A stretch of DNA of 64,000 nucleotides from Diplocarpon mali (Eukaryota > Ascomycota > Leotiomycetes > Helotiales > Drepanopezizaceae): contig JAENRP010000047.1 of NCBI GenBank assembly GCA_024741835.1, positions 1 through 64,000 of the forward strand. Reading direction: 5' to 3'. Numbering within the stretch: position 1 is the stretch's first letter; every line of letters starts with the position of its first letter. The notes below the pieces were generated by a model. It was not told where the DNA came from. It worked only from the letters and a program-made list of their open reading frames with translations, and made no database searches. Positions 1 through 11,699 of the stretch are shown in pieces. The translations under genes and the position numbers were made by a program.

Positions 1-1465
1 TTAAAAAGAATCTATTATAATATCTATTTATCTTTATATAATTAAGATAGTACCTTTATACTTATAAATGTCCTCCTTCCTATAGTCCTTCTTAGTTGTA
101 TATAGATATCCTTCTAAAGTCCTCTGGCTAAATAGCCGTCTGAAATATATACGAAACCCCTTATATCGCATATGGTATAGCTATATGGGATGACCCTAGG
201 AACAAGGGCAGCTTGCCTCTTGCATAGGAATCTGCGTACCAATAGGACGAGAACGATAAATAATAGCACCCTATCGCCTTCTTCTCCAAAGGATTACAAA
301 ATGCGGAATCACACTACGAAATCTATAATAAAGAGATGCTAGCAGTTATACTAGCTTTAAAAGAATAGGACGCAGAGTTGTGAAGTATATTAAGCTTCCT
401 AGTAATTACTAATCATAAGGCTTTAGAGTACTTTAGAATTAAAAAACTCTTTAATAAATAATAAATCCGATAGATAGATATACTCTTAAGATATAATTAC
501 CAGATCACCTATCGCTTTAGAAAGGAGAATATAATAGCTAATATACTATTATAGAGAGACGAACTTACGCCTATTCAAAAAGCTATAAGAGAAGCTAAAA
601 GAACCTAATAGCTTCTTAACCTAGCTAGTATTATTTAAGATCGTCTTATAATAGCTTTAGTCGACCTTACGACCTTTAAGGAACGCTCTTCTATTGATAA
701 TTTCCAAATAATAGAAGAAGTCCTTAACGCTAACCGAACCTACGAGTCGCTGCGACTAGAGCAAGAGAAAGCTACTAGAAAAGAGACTCCTTAGACCCTA
801 CTAAAGGATAGACTACTCTTATATAATAGAAGGCTAGTAGTTCCTAAGGAACTGGACAATCTCCGCACCTGCCTATTCTACTAAATCTATAATAGTACGT
901 TAATAGCTTACCTTAGTAGAACTAAGACTATATAATTCCTTTAATACTACTACTAGTAGCTTATATACTACTGCGATATAAAGAGGTATATCGCTAACTA
1001 TTACAACTACTGACATTTATATAAACCTTAAGATAAGACGCTAAGACTCCTTAAATTACTGCCTATCCCTTTACATATATAGAATGACCTATCTATAGAC
1101 TTTTATACTCTTAGATTAATTAGTAATAGCTATAATACTATATTTATTATAGTTGACCGACTCTTTAAGCGGTATATTTGCCTACTAATAATAAAGAAGG
1201 CTATTATATAAACTACCGCCTTCCTATTTTACTAATACATCTAAAGGTTTAAAGGGAGCCCTCTTACTATTACTAGCAACTAAGGACCTTAGTTTATCTC
1301 TGACTTTATAAATAAGTTATTAATGCTAGCGCGGGTTAAGCTCTAGCTATCGACCTTTAAATACGCTTAAATAGACGGATAGATTAAGATTATCAATTAA
1401 ATAATTAATATACAACTACGCCCTTTTATCAACTACTTTTAAGACAATTAGGCCGACTTACTCCC
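1..1465 (+). mobile_element. Element B, segment 1: RNase H and integrase of a RIP-mutated Ty3/gypsy retrotransposon
   Basis: This is the left part of host element B; its gag, protease and most of RT lie before the window. In frame 3, bases 315-560 read as a gypsy RNase H end (YEIYNKEMLAV, then TNHKALEYF, then a YRFRKEN-like motif), broken by TAA/TAG where CAA, CAG and TGG are expected. The integrase follows: an H2C2-like stretch near 880-1030 and a catalytic core from about 1060, with a readable VDRLFKRYIC and an SN*GPQF match to the DRGPQF motif. The frame stops at 1465 because element A is inserted there, and resumes at 9037. CpA depletion and TpA excess mark RIP. Confidence 0.9.
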
Positions 1466-1780
1466 TATAACGGCTGCACCCCCAACTGGTGCAATTACCT
1501 AGGAGTACGGTATTACGGCGTTTTAAGGTTTTACAATCTCGATTCGATATAGGGTTATTTCGAATCGACCCCGAAGGTGCAAAAGGATATTCTTATATAA
1601 TATCATATAAATGGGCAAAGAGCTTAGAGCTGCTTATATATATAAGGGAGAAGGGCTCTCTTATAGGGAGGGCTCTTTAACTTCTTTGTTTCCTTTGTAT
1701 TAGACCTATAGAATACGCCTTTTGCACCACTTCTTACTCCTATACTTGATCTCGCACTTTAGCGGTTCTGTATTATTATA
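1466..1780 (+). repeat. Element A 5' LTR (315 bp)
   Basis: It starts TATAACGG and ends ATTATTATA; comparison with the unmutated solo copy at 10633 shows the ancestral ends were TGTAACGG and CGTTACA. The outer (left) part keeps more of the ancestral sequence than the matching part of the 3' LTR, while its inner (right) end is more mutated. Confidence 0.92.
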
Positions 1781-2088
1781 TTAAGCGAAGAAGTTCTTTT
1801 TTACTAAGGATAGCTTTTAATAATATCCTACCCCTTTTAAAAATCGATTTATAGTTATTTCGACTTTCGATAGAGTTAGGATCCTAGAGATCTTTTAAAC
1901 AAACTAGGAGCTTGAGTATAGCTTATTAATTAGTATAATCGAAGAACGCTTTTATTAGTCGGATTTTCTTAACTACTCCTTTTATAGAAGTGCTATAAGC
2001 AGAAGTTAGGAGAGCACTATACTATTAGAACCCTTTTTCTATAAAACCCCTTTTTAACCAAATCCTTACTAAAACCAAAATTAGTAAA

Positions 2089-3430
2089 ATGAATTCCTTA
2101 CTAGCTAGAAGTTAGTAAACCTAGAATGTACCCGGTTCGTTTAAGGAACCAGCTTCTATAGGGAGTACCTTTACCCTAGCCCTTAGGGCCGGACCTTCCT
2201 TTGCTACTAAGGGCAAGAGACTATAATGCTATAGCTAAGCCAATTAAGATAAATAAGACTTTTCGAACTTAAATGTCCTATAAAGAATAGTCTTAGGTTT
2301 AAAGGAATCCTTATAACGCTAAGATTAATCTAATTGATAATTATAAAGTGAGATTAGTAGGATTGCTTAAGCTATCTCTAGCTTAAAGACCCTAGCTTAT
2401 TAAAGCTAAGAGACAGCTTAGCGCGTATATTAGACTATTAAGCGAGAATCTACTTACTTTTAATAAAGCAAGACCTAGCCTCCTTTAGAAGTTGATATAG
2501 ATATAAAATAATTAAAAATTCAGCTAATTGAAAAGATTACCTCTTTTAATAATAGGACCTTCCTAATATATAAGTAGTAGTTAGCTTTAGTCTAAGACCG
2601 ATTGCAAGTTAATGCCGACCTATATCCGAATGAGCGAGCTTGCTAAGCCTTTATTTAAGGATTTACTATAGGATAAGCTTAAATGTACTTCAAACCCTAG
2701 TACCTTTTAAAGACTAACCCCTTTCGAAACTGTTAAGAAATAGTAGAATTGCTAAGCAGTTACTTTTTAACTAGCTAAGAGGTAGACCTATTTCGATCCA
2801 CTTTCTATTACCTCTATATAAGAGAAGCCGGTTATTTTAAAGAAACTTTCCCTTAGTTTCAAGCCTGATTCCAATTTGCTACAATTTAAGAAGAGGTCTT
2901 AAAATCTAAGTAGTTCTTCTTTATATAAAATAAGATTACCCCTTAGCTTAAAGCTGCCTACGCCTTAGCTAAGGCCTCTTAAGGGAAGGACTATACTATT
3001 ATAGTTAACCAATTGAACGCCTTTAATACTAAATGCTAAAGTAACTAACTTCTTAACCCTTTGACTAAAAGTAAGGTGACCTTAGTATTATATTAAAAGA
3101 TATCTGGTTTGCTCTTTAATAAGATCGCTTGCGGTCCGAGCGCTAGAAATACTACCTAAGCTTCTAGGCTACTAGCCTTAAAGCCTACTACCCCTTTTCG
3201 CTAAGATATGCCAGCTAAGGCTAGTTCTCCTACTTTGCCCTTTAAGCAAGCCACCTGCTAGACTTATAGTAAAACTAGTTATTATAAGACTAAGTGCCTT
3301 TTTATAAGTAAGATTAATACCTTAAAAGATATAAAGGAAGATAATCTAACTTTAGACTTAATTAAGAATAGGATTAAAATAGAAGAAGATTAAGAAAATA
3401 AAGAGGCTTAGGAAAAGACTCCTACTTAGG
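2089..3430 (+). pseudogene. Element A gag, RIP-inactivated
   Basis: Frame 1 opens with ATG at 2089 and carries the nucleic-acid-binding zinc knuckle at 3256-3297. There the codons read C-stop-T-Y-S-K-T-S-Y-Y-K-T-K-C, which is what a CX2CX4HX4C knuckle becomes after C-to-T and G-to-A changes (TGG to TAG, TGT to TAT, CAT to TAT). The rest is identified only by position between the 5' LTR and the protease and by the shared frame. Many in-frame TAA/TAG codons make it a pseudogene. The next ORF is in frame 3, so Pol would have been made by frameshifting or re-initiation. Confidence 0.75.
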
Positions 3431-3431
3431 C

Positions 3432-6400
3432 TTGCGAAAGTGCGACTTATTAAAGCTAGATCTTAACTCTTTAATAAGAGGGAAGCAATTCCTAACCTCT
3501 TATACTATTAGTATAAATGGACTTAGAGTATTATTATTAGCTTTAGTAGATACTAAAGCCTTTAATTACCTATTTTTAAATCGTTCCCTTTTTATATATC
3601 TTTCGAAAGCGACTGGCTTTAAAATTCTTCCTCTTCTAGCCTCTATTCCTATCTATAGATTTTAAAATACCATTTGCATATAAGCTATATATTATATATG
3701 CTTTCACTTGACAATTAATAGAAGGCGTATTTATAATTACCCTTAGGTTATTCTCGACCTAGGCTAGCGCAATGCTATTATTAGAGTTAAATAGATGCGC
3801 CGATTCCGATTTAAACTTAACTTAAAGGAAAACCGATTTATATAGCCTTTATATTATCCCCTATCTCCCCGATTTGCAAAGGAAATCGTTATTCGTCTTC
3901 TCCCTTTTAAAGGACTTTGGATCCGATCCGATTATTAAGCTAATATTAATTGTAAAGAATAGGAAATAGCTATAGATAAAGCTTAATAGATTAATAAAAG
4001 ATAGTCTTATATTAATTTAATAGTCTTAGCTAAGCGTAAGATCCTTATTACTATTACTAGACTAATGCCCTTGCTTATAACTAAGCTAGATCTAGGAAAA
4101 TAGTCTAATACGAATCGATTATATTCTGACCCTATTTGCAAATGTCCTAAAGCTGCGGTTCTTATTTGCAAAATTAGTACTAATGCCTTTTATTATAATA
4201 TAAAGCGTAAGGAGACTGAGTTCTTTTAAACCAGTATTTATAAAGTGGATAGGATTTTAAAGGAAAGATATAAGCTTAAGAATCCTAATATTGAAAAGCT
4301 AATTAATAATCGACTCTTAAAATAGTACCGATCTTTAAGATAAGCCTTTTTAAAAAGGGATACAGATACCCTCCCTTCCTATTAGTACTATAATTATAAG
4401 ATATAGCTAGAAGGGCCCTTACCTAATGCCTATTTGCCCTTCTATTATCAATCTACTAAGGAGCTTAAGGTTATAAAGGAGTATTTACTTGAGAATTTAA
4501 ACAAAGGCTTTATTAAAATAAGTATTAGCCCCTTTGCTTCGCTAGTACTATTTGTAAAGAAGGCCGATAATAGCCTCTGATTTTGCATAGACTACTAGAA
4601 GCTAAACGCACTAACTTAAAAGGACGCTTACCTAATTCTAAGGATAGATAAGCTTTTAAGATAAGTATCTAAAGCTAAGATTTTTATAAAACTAGATATT
4701 CGAGCCGCTTTTAATCGAATACAAATAGACCCTAAATTAGAAGAATATACCACTTTTCAAATAAGGTATAGATCCTATAAATGCAAAGTTCTCCTATTTG
4801 GCCTTTGTAATAGACCTAGTACTTACTAGTAGTATATAAATGATATTCTTTTAAATTACTTAAATGATTTTTATATAGCGTATTTAGATAATATTTTAAT
4901 TTACTTTAAGAATATTAAAGAGCACTAGGGCCATATTAAAAAGGTGCTAAAACGACTCTTAAAGGCTAGTCTTTAAGTGGATATTAAGAAGTGCGAGTTC
5001 TATATTACTTATACTTAATATCTTAGATATATTCTAATAATAACTAGGATCGAACCGGACCTTGAAAAGGTCGAACTACTGCGCAATTAGAAGTACTTAA
5101 AAACTATTACTAAAGTAAAGTCCTACTTAGGATTTTGCGAGTTCTATTAATAATTTATTTGCAACTTTAGGCTAATTGCTAAACCCCTCTCTATTTTGAC
5201 CTGATCGATAGTACTTTAAAATTAGATAGAAGAGTGCTAAATCGCTTTTAAAGAGCTTTATAAGCAGTTGCTCTTAATTCAGCGGATTTACCATTTTAAC
5301 CCTAACTTGCTTATAAAGCTGGAAACTAATACTTCTAATAGCATTATCGCTAGAATACTTTCTTAGTAATACTCTAATAAGCAATAGTACCTAATTGGCT
5401 TTTATTTGTATATACTCTTTAGCTATAAACCTAATTAGGAAATATACAATAAGGAACTCTTTGCTATTATTGAATCCTATTATAAATAGAGACCTAAGCT
5501 TATATTACTTAAGGAGCGAGTTGATATTTACTTAAATTACTACTCCTTTAAGTACTTTATAACTATTAAGGTTCTAATTGCGAAATAGTGCTAATAGATA
5601 GAATTTTTATCTAACTTCAACTTTCGAATTATATATACTCTTAGCAAAGACAATCGGAAGGCTAATATTTTTAGCCGCTAAGAGTAGGATATGCCAGTTT
5701 ATAAATAAGTGAAGCTAGATAGCTGATCTTAGGTTTTGATTTCCCTTACTTAATTAGACCTTTGAATTAATACTAAACTGGCCGATAAATTTCTCGCCGA
5801 ATCTGCCGAAAGTACCTTTGCCTTAATATTAACTAATACTCTTAATTCAACCCTAAATCGATCTAAGGATTCCTTTGATTTAATTAAAAAGCTTTATTAA
5901 AATAATTGCAAATCCTTTTAAGAGATTCGTACCGACCTCCTTAAGAACTACTCTTTAAAAGATGGATTGCTTTACTTTAAGGAGCGTTTCTATATATACT
6001 ATAATACTCCCTTATGCACTTATCTAATTTAAGAAGCTTATAACCAACCTTTAAGCGCGCACCTTAGTAGCTTAAAGACCTACTAGCTTCTTACTCTTAA
6101 ATACTATTAGGTTGGGATAGGTTCGGACTGCAAAAGATTTGTTGCAAATTGCAAACCTTATTAATTCTTACATTCGAAGACAACTAAATAATAAGGCCTC
6201 TTATAGCCCTTTCCTATTCCTAACTATCTTATATAGCACTTATATATAGATTTTAAGGATTTCCCTCTTAATAAGTATAGTTTTGATCGAATCCTGGTTT
6301 TTATAGACCGACTTAGTAAGAGCGCTATTATAATCCCTTATTAAAAAGATATCGACGCTTAAGGAACTGCCCGATTATTTATTTAATAGATATATCGATT

Positions 6401-7330
6401 CGGCTATACTTTAGAGACAATTACCTTAGACCGAGGTCCTTAATTCGTCTCCTTATTTTAAAGAGAGTTCTGCTATATTATTAGTATTAAGATTAAACTC
6501 TTTATAGCGTACTATAAGGAGACTGACAGCCAAACGGAGATTATAAATAAGTATATTAATTTAAGGCTATAGCCTTTTATTAATTACTATTAAGATAATT
6601 AGAGTAAGCTGATTCTATTAATGGATTATGCGCAATCGACTCTCTTTTACGCTTTAATCGATATAACCTTATATTAGCTTAAGTATAGAGTTGCACTTTA
6701 AATAAGTTAGGACTAGATCTCTTTAAAACCGTCTAGCCTATAGGAGAGATTAAATTAAGTAAAGGCTAAGCTAGTAGTAGAAAGGATGCACTTAGCTTAA
6801 GAGGTAGCAAAAGGCAATATGGAATACGCCTAGGAGAAAATGCAGAAGTCTATAAATTAATACTAAAGGGAGATTGATTAGAAACCTAAGGATATAGTCT
6901 ACCTTTTAACGAAAAATCTTAAGAACTACCGCCTTAATAGGAAATTAGCTAATTAATAGGATAGCCCTTTCGAAGTTCTTAAGAAGGTAGGCAATTCATA
7001 TTAGATCAAGCTGCCTATAGGTTTTATAATATATAATATCTTCGCGCTAAAGCTACTATTTAAAGATTTATAAAACCCTTTGCTAGGTTAAGAATAACCC
7101 TAGCCTATTATAAAAAAGATCGTAAGGTAAAAAGAGTATAAAGTATCTAAGATACTAAGTATACGCCTATCTTAAGGGAAACTAGAGTACTAAGTCAAAT
7201 GGACTAGTTATAACTTTGATTTAAGTTAGTATTACGCCTTAAATTTTGCAAGATCCTTATATAAGATTCGCGACTTTTATTAAGCCAACCCTATAAAGCT
7301 AGGACTACCTTAAAACCTATAAGCTTAGCT
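3432..7330 (+). pseudogene. Element A pol: protease, RT, RNase H, integrase, chromodomain (RIP-inactivated)
   Basis: A single frame (frame 3) runs through all domains. The aspartic protease is at about 3460-3660 with VDT at 3546 in place of VDTG. RT is at about 4400-5000, with KLDIRAAFNRI near 4690 and YLDNILIYF at 4881 (YLDDILIYS before RIP). RNase H is at about 5270-5700 and integrase at about 6000-7000. A chromodomain at about 7116-7300 reads KEYKVSKIL, then LEYQVKWTSYNFDLS. The chromodomain places it among chromoviruses, whose chromodomain can target integration to heterochromatin (family knowledge). Dozens of stops show it is dead. Confidence 0.9.
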
Positions 7331-7469
7331 AAAGGCTTAGGAAAGTGGTATAAATGATTATAGTCACTTAGAAGATAATAGGCTAAATATAAAATAGGTT
7401 AGTAAATAAATCTAAAAATATAAATAAAAAAAAAGGAGAAAAATAATAAAAATAGAAAAATAATAATAC

Positions 7470-8703
7470 TAAGCCTACTGCCCCCTCCCTTTATAACTCC
7501 TCCGACCCCTTTTCCTTTGCGCTTAAAGAGACAAGCTCCAACTCTATTCTAAAGCTAGAGCTTACCTCTTATCTACGCTTCTGCCTAGAACGACCCTGAC
7601 CTCCTTTTGCTACCGCTGGCGCTGCCCTACTAGCTACTGCGCCTAATGCTACCCTTATTATTACAAGCCCCCCTCCCTTTATAAAAGACTTTGCTACTAT
7701 AGCAGTCCGCTTTGCTAACGTAGCAATAGACCTTAGAAGGCTTAGTATAATTTGGCTAGATTACTTTAACTTTATTAGCCAGGACTTAATAAGGTTGCTG
7801 CGCTCTTATTAAAAAGTTAATAATCGATTTAATACTAATTCGGGTTTAACTTATAGCAACTATCGCCTAGACTCCCTTTAGCTAGCTTACTATAGCCTTA
7901 GCTATAGAGCAAAGCTCTATAAGGCTAGCGCGCTTAAATTAAGTGTAGCTAATTAAAGCCTCTGCGCTAGCTATTAGTAGAAGGTTAATAAGGATCCGGG
8001 CGCACTAGACCGCCTTTTAATAGAGCATCTTGCGATTCCCTGCCGAAACCGCCTGCATATTATTATTATTACTACTATTATCCTCCTCTTACTATTAGGC
8101 AGCCTCCCTTTGCTACTCCTTAAGGGCCGCAGATAATGCCGCGAACTCCTTACTAATATAAGAGGGAAGCTATAAATAAGTATTAGCGTAAATAGAACTC
8201 TAGAGTCGACTTAAGGTACTTATAAGGATGCACTCCGCCTTTTGCTCCTAGTATTAGTAGCACTTTTTACTATATTCTAATTTAAACTCGCACTTATGCG
8301 CAATATCGCATATAAAGCGCTATACGTACTAGTAATAATAAATGCAATAGGCTACCGCAAGGGCGCCTGATAGCAAGGGAATTAGCACTACGCATATTAG
8401 ACGCGATTCGACCTTAGACTAAGGCAAACTTACTTATAGTAGTTAGTAGTAGTAGTAGTAATTGTTTCTACTATTATATATTAGCCTTATGCTATAGTAA
8501 TAGGAGTAAGGGACTTATGCAGTTATATATAGTTATTATACTAAAGAAGGAAGATCCTATAAGGGGAAAAACAAATTTGAGTATATAATGCGACTTATAT
8601 TAAACTAAATATAAAACGGTACTATTCCTATAATAATGCGCTAAGCACGTTACTATACGAAAATTATCATAACCTACCAACGCTTATAGGCAAGCGTTCT
8701 TAA
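7470..8703 (+). pseudogene. Element A ORF3: membrane-like protein downstream of the chromodomain
   Basis: After the chromodomain there is an AT-rich spacer of about 140 bp. Then frame 1 is readable from about 7470 to a TAA at 8701-8703, just 13 bp before the 3' LTR. All internal stops are TAA, TAG or TGA at sites explained by RIP. The reading is about 410 codons. Hydrophobic stretches lie at 8056-8121 (H-IIII-TTII-LLLLL), 8233-8277 (LLLLVLVALFTIF) and about 8443-8510 (a V/I-rich run). The position matches that of env-like ORFs in other retroelements, but I recognise no family and no fusion or cleavage motif. The start codon is not certain. Low-complexity GTA repeats at 8440-8460 may inflate the third segment. 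Confidence 0.55.
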
Positions 8704-8716
8704 AAGGGGGGGGTAG
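8704..8716 (+). other. Element A polypurine tract
   Basis: A run of AAGGGGGGGG followed by TAG lies directly before the 3' LTR, where the plus-strand primer site of an LTR retrotransposon is expected. Confidence 0.8.
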
Positions 8717-9031
8717 TATAATAGCTGCACCTCTAACTAGTGCAATTACTTAAGAGTATAGTATTACAGCATTTTAAGGTTTTACAATCTCGATTCGATA
8801 TAGGGTTATTTCGAATCGACCCTAAAGGTGCAAAAGGATATTCTTATATAATATTACGTAAATGGGTAAAGAGCTTAGAGCTGCTTATATATATAAGGGA
8901 GAAGGGCTCTCCTATAAGGAGGGCTCTTTAACTTCTTCGTTTCCTTTGTATTAGACCTATAGAATACGCCTTTTGCACCACTTCTTGCTCCTATACTTGA
9001 TCTCGCACTTCGGCGGTTCTATATCGTTATA
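8717..9031 (+). repeat. Element A 3' LTR (315 bp)
   Basis: Direct copy of 1466-1780. Here the left (inner) side is the more RIP-mutated one (ATAGCTGCACCTCTAACTAG) and the right (outer) end retains CTTCGGCGGTTCT. The TSD CTCCC follows at 9032-9036. Confidence 0.92.
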
Positions 9032-10632
9032 CTCCCTGCTATAAACGCTGCTAGCGCTACTTGCCCAAACGAGTCAACTGGCCTCTCTCCTTCTATAGTT
9101 GATTATAGCTATAAACCCCGCTTGGATTTTAACTAGACCGCCTATACTATTAAGCACTTGAACCCTTAGGAGAAGCTAAATAGGAAAGAAGCGCAAGCAT
9201 AGGCCAGAAGAATCGATAAAGCAGTCTAATTTGCCTAAGAATCTATACTAATAGCTTAAGAGAGATAATCCAAATAAGTAAATAAAAAGCGACGCTAACC
9301 TAACTTCGGCCTAAAAGACCTAGTATATATTATAAAGAAAGCTTAGAAAATAGACCGACCCTTTGATAAACTCGACTTCCTTATTATAGGCCCTTTTAAA
9401 ATCATCAGTCTAGTCTACTACTTCTATAAGGTAGACCTACCCCTATCCTATTAAATATATAATATCTTTTATACTAATAAACTAAGGAAAGCCGCTAATA
9501 ACTCTTTACCTAGGCAAATTAACCTACTAGTAAAACCTATTATTATTAATACCTATTTAAAATAGGAAGTCGACTAAATCTTAGCGTTTAATATATAGTA
9601 GAAGTAACTCTATTATAAAGTCAGTTAAGTAGGATAGGATCCTAATAATTAATAGTACCCTATTAGCAACTTTAAGAACGCGGCTATACTACTTAAGAAG
9701 TTCCACTCTAATTACCCCGACGCCCTTAGGCCCTTAGCGAGATTATAAACCTAGTTAAAAGCCGCCTTTAAAGACAAACTCGACTTAGACTACCTATTAG
9801 ATAATGCCCTTATGAACAAAGGTTATTACTAAACGCGCTAGCGATAATAGTAGATACCCTTATAATAACTTAACCCTAATAGAGACTAGGAATAAAGCGC
9901 TAAACGCTAACGCACCTGTTTAAAACATATAATAAAGACCACCTTCCCTTTGAACTATTCTTATGATTTACCGCCTTACTACTTACTATTCTTTACTATT
10001 TTATTCCTTTATTCTCAGTTCTATATTAGTACTTTTGCCTAGATCTATTCTCTTATAAATACTTCTCCTTTCTATTACCTTCGCTTTGCTTTTATAAATT
10101 AATCAACTCGCTCTTCTAACCTATCGCCTTACTACTATATATTGTATTATCGAATTAAACTACTTAGCCAACTATTACTATAAGCGAATTAATAAACAAC
10201 CCCCTTCCCTTTAATAATAAGACTACTATGCCTGCTATCGCGCCTACCGACTCCTTTAATATATAAGATAATTCTATAATTGGTATTGACAACGCTATAG
10301 CCTTCCTAATAGAGGAGGACCTTATATAAGCTGCCCTTACCTAACGGCTAATAGACGACCAACCTACGATGCTAATTAGGCCAGCTAGAAATACCTCTTC
10401 CTCCTTAGCTATAAGTGATATAAATAGCGAATCCGAGAGCGACGAAGACGATAAACCTACGGCCTCGCTATTACCGATGCCCCTTTTATTTATAAACGAA
10501 GATAATAAACCTACCGCCTTGCTAATACCGACCCCAACCCCCTTCCTATTTAGAAATAGCACTACCCTTAGTAAGAAGGTCCCTTTTAACTAGCTTTATA
10601 ATAAGTCAAAGAACGAGAACGACAAAGATAAC
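9032..10632 (+). mobile_element. Element B, segment 2: integrase C-terminus, chromodomain and start of ORF3
   Basis: Right of element A the B integrase resumes (DLLP at 1455-1465 continues with AINAAS from 9037). It reads through a YKPRLDFN-like motif, a GPFKII-like C-terminal stretch near 9390 and KVDLPLS. A chromodomain follows at about 9560-9735 (YYKVS*VG*DPNN, then NFKNAAILLKKFH). About 490 bp without a clear ORF follow, then ORF3 begins at 10228. The TSD ATAAC at 10628-10632 marks where the family-A solo LTR interrupts it. Confidence 0.88.
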
Positions 10633-10907
10633 TGTAACGACATAGAACCGCCGAAGTGCGAGATCAAGTATAGGAGCAAGAAGTGGTGCAAAAGGCGTAT
10701 TCTATAGGTTTAATACGAAGGAAACGAAGAAGTTAGAGAGCCCTCCTTAGGGGAGAGCCCTTCTTCCTTATATATATAAGCAGCTCAAGGCTCTTTATCT
10801 GTTTATGTGATATTATGTAAGAATATCCTTTTGCACCTTTAGGGTCGATTCGAGATAACCCTGCGTCGAATCGAGATTGTAAAACCTTAAAATGCCGTAC
10901 TCCCAGG
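10633..10907 (-). repeat. Family A solo LTR, reverse orientation, first part
   Basis: This stretch is the reverse complement of element A's LTR, starting with an intact TGTAACGACATAG. It is interrupted after CCAGG (10903-10907) by element C and completed at 26054-26090. ATAAC flanks the reassembled LTR at 10628-10632 and 26091-26095. No internal region of family A accompanies it, so it is a solo LTR left by LTR-LTR recombination. It is less RIP-mutated than either LTR of element A. Confidence 0.88.
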
Positions 10908-10909
10908 AG

Positions 10910-11041
10910 TGAGGTGCATGTATCTGTAGTTGTAGAAGGGTGGTTGATTGATCTAGAAGAAGAGGAGAGAAGCTATAGAAGAAGCTCTTATAACCATAGG
11001 GTCCGTGCGCCAAAGGCGCTAGTTACGTAATCCCTATTATA
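10910..11041 (-). repeat. Element C LTR, left copy (3' LTR in element orientation)
   Basis: 132 bp, matching 25922-26053 along its length. Its outer (left) part is unmutated (TGAGGTGCATGTATCTGTAG), while its inner (right) end has become CCCTATTATA where the other copy has CCCCACCACA. Confidence 0.88.
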
Positions 11042-11699
11042 AGTCCTTTTATAACCAGATTCGCCCCCGAATCTACCGGCCCTTAAGTATATATATTAAA
11101 AGAGAGGCCTAAGCTCGACTTTAGCCTTGAAATAACTATATACTCCCGAACTCCCTTTATTCGGTACCTCGCTTATATATATACTTAGCTCCTTGCGAAG
11201 TGCACTTCTGAACCTACAATAGTTAGTCTTATATTAATATATCAGACTTGACCACTTCTAATAGCCTAGGCCTCTTAACTCTCTTGCTATACTCCTAGTA
11301 CTAAAGGTTATAGTATTAACTCTAACTCTCTTTTCTTATAAAGCTTTAAAGGCAAAGAATGAATCGATCTGCTTATATATATATTTTGATAGATCAAAAG
11401 CCTTAATTCCTTTCTAATTATTAGATAGGAGTTTCTAAGATAGAAAGGCTTAAGCTGATTAATATAAAAGTAGCAAGGTATAGGTTTCCTATTAATCTAG
11501 GCTAAAGTGTATAATTTCTCATACTCTCCTTCCTTCTTACTAATAATAAAAGGGCCTCTTTATAAAGGTCGCAACTTCTGTCCTATAGTTGTATAGTTGT
11601 AGAGTATAGCTATTGATCTAATTAAGAGGTTCATCTTCTTCCCTTGGAATTGTATGTTATGGTACTCCTTTCTCTTTTGCCTTTATAGGTCTAAAGCCA

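Larger units (their letters stand above)
1466..9031 (+). mobile_element. Element A: complete nested Ty3/gypsy chromovirus with a third ORF
   Basis: A full-length 7.57-kb element sits inside the integrase of element B. Its two 315-bp LTRs (1466-1780 and 8717-9031) are in direct orientation and the host bases CTCCC are duplicated at 1461-1465 and 9032-9036. Order is LTR, gag with a CCHC knuckle, protease-RT-RNase H-integrase-chromodomain in one frame, a separate ORF3, a purine tract, LTR. All ORFs are closed by RIP-type stops, so it cannot move by its own proteins. Removing the element and one TSD (7,571 bp) puts the two halves of B's integrase back in one frame. Confidence 0.93.

Noticed and set aside
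1489..1680. 63-codon ORF in the element A LTR, with copies at 8740-8931 and (reverse) 10813-11013
   Set aside because: It exists only because the LTR is repeated; it contains no domain and lies across LTR sequence.
3432..3665. Short 77-codon ORF as an independent gene
   Set aside because: It is the surviving open part of the element A protease.
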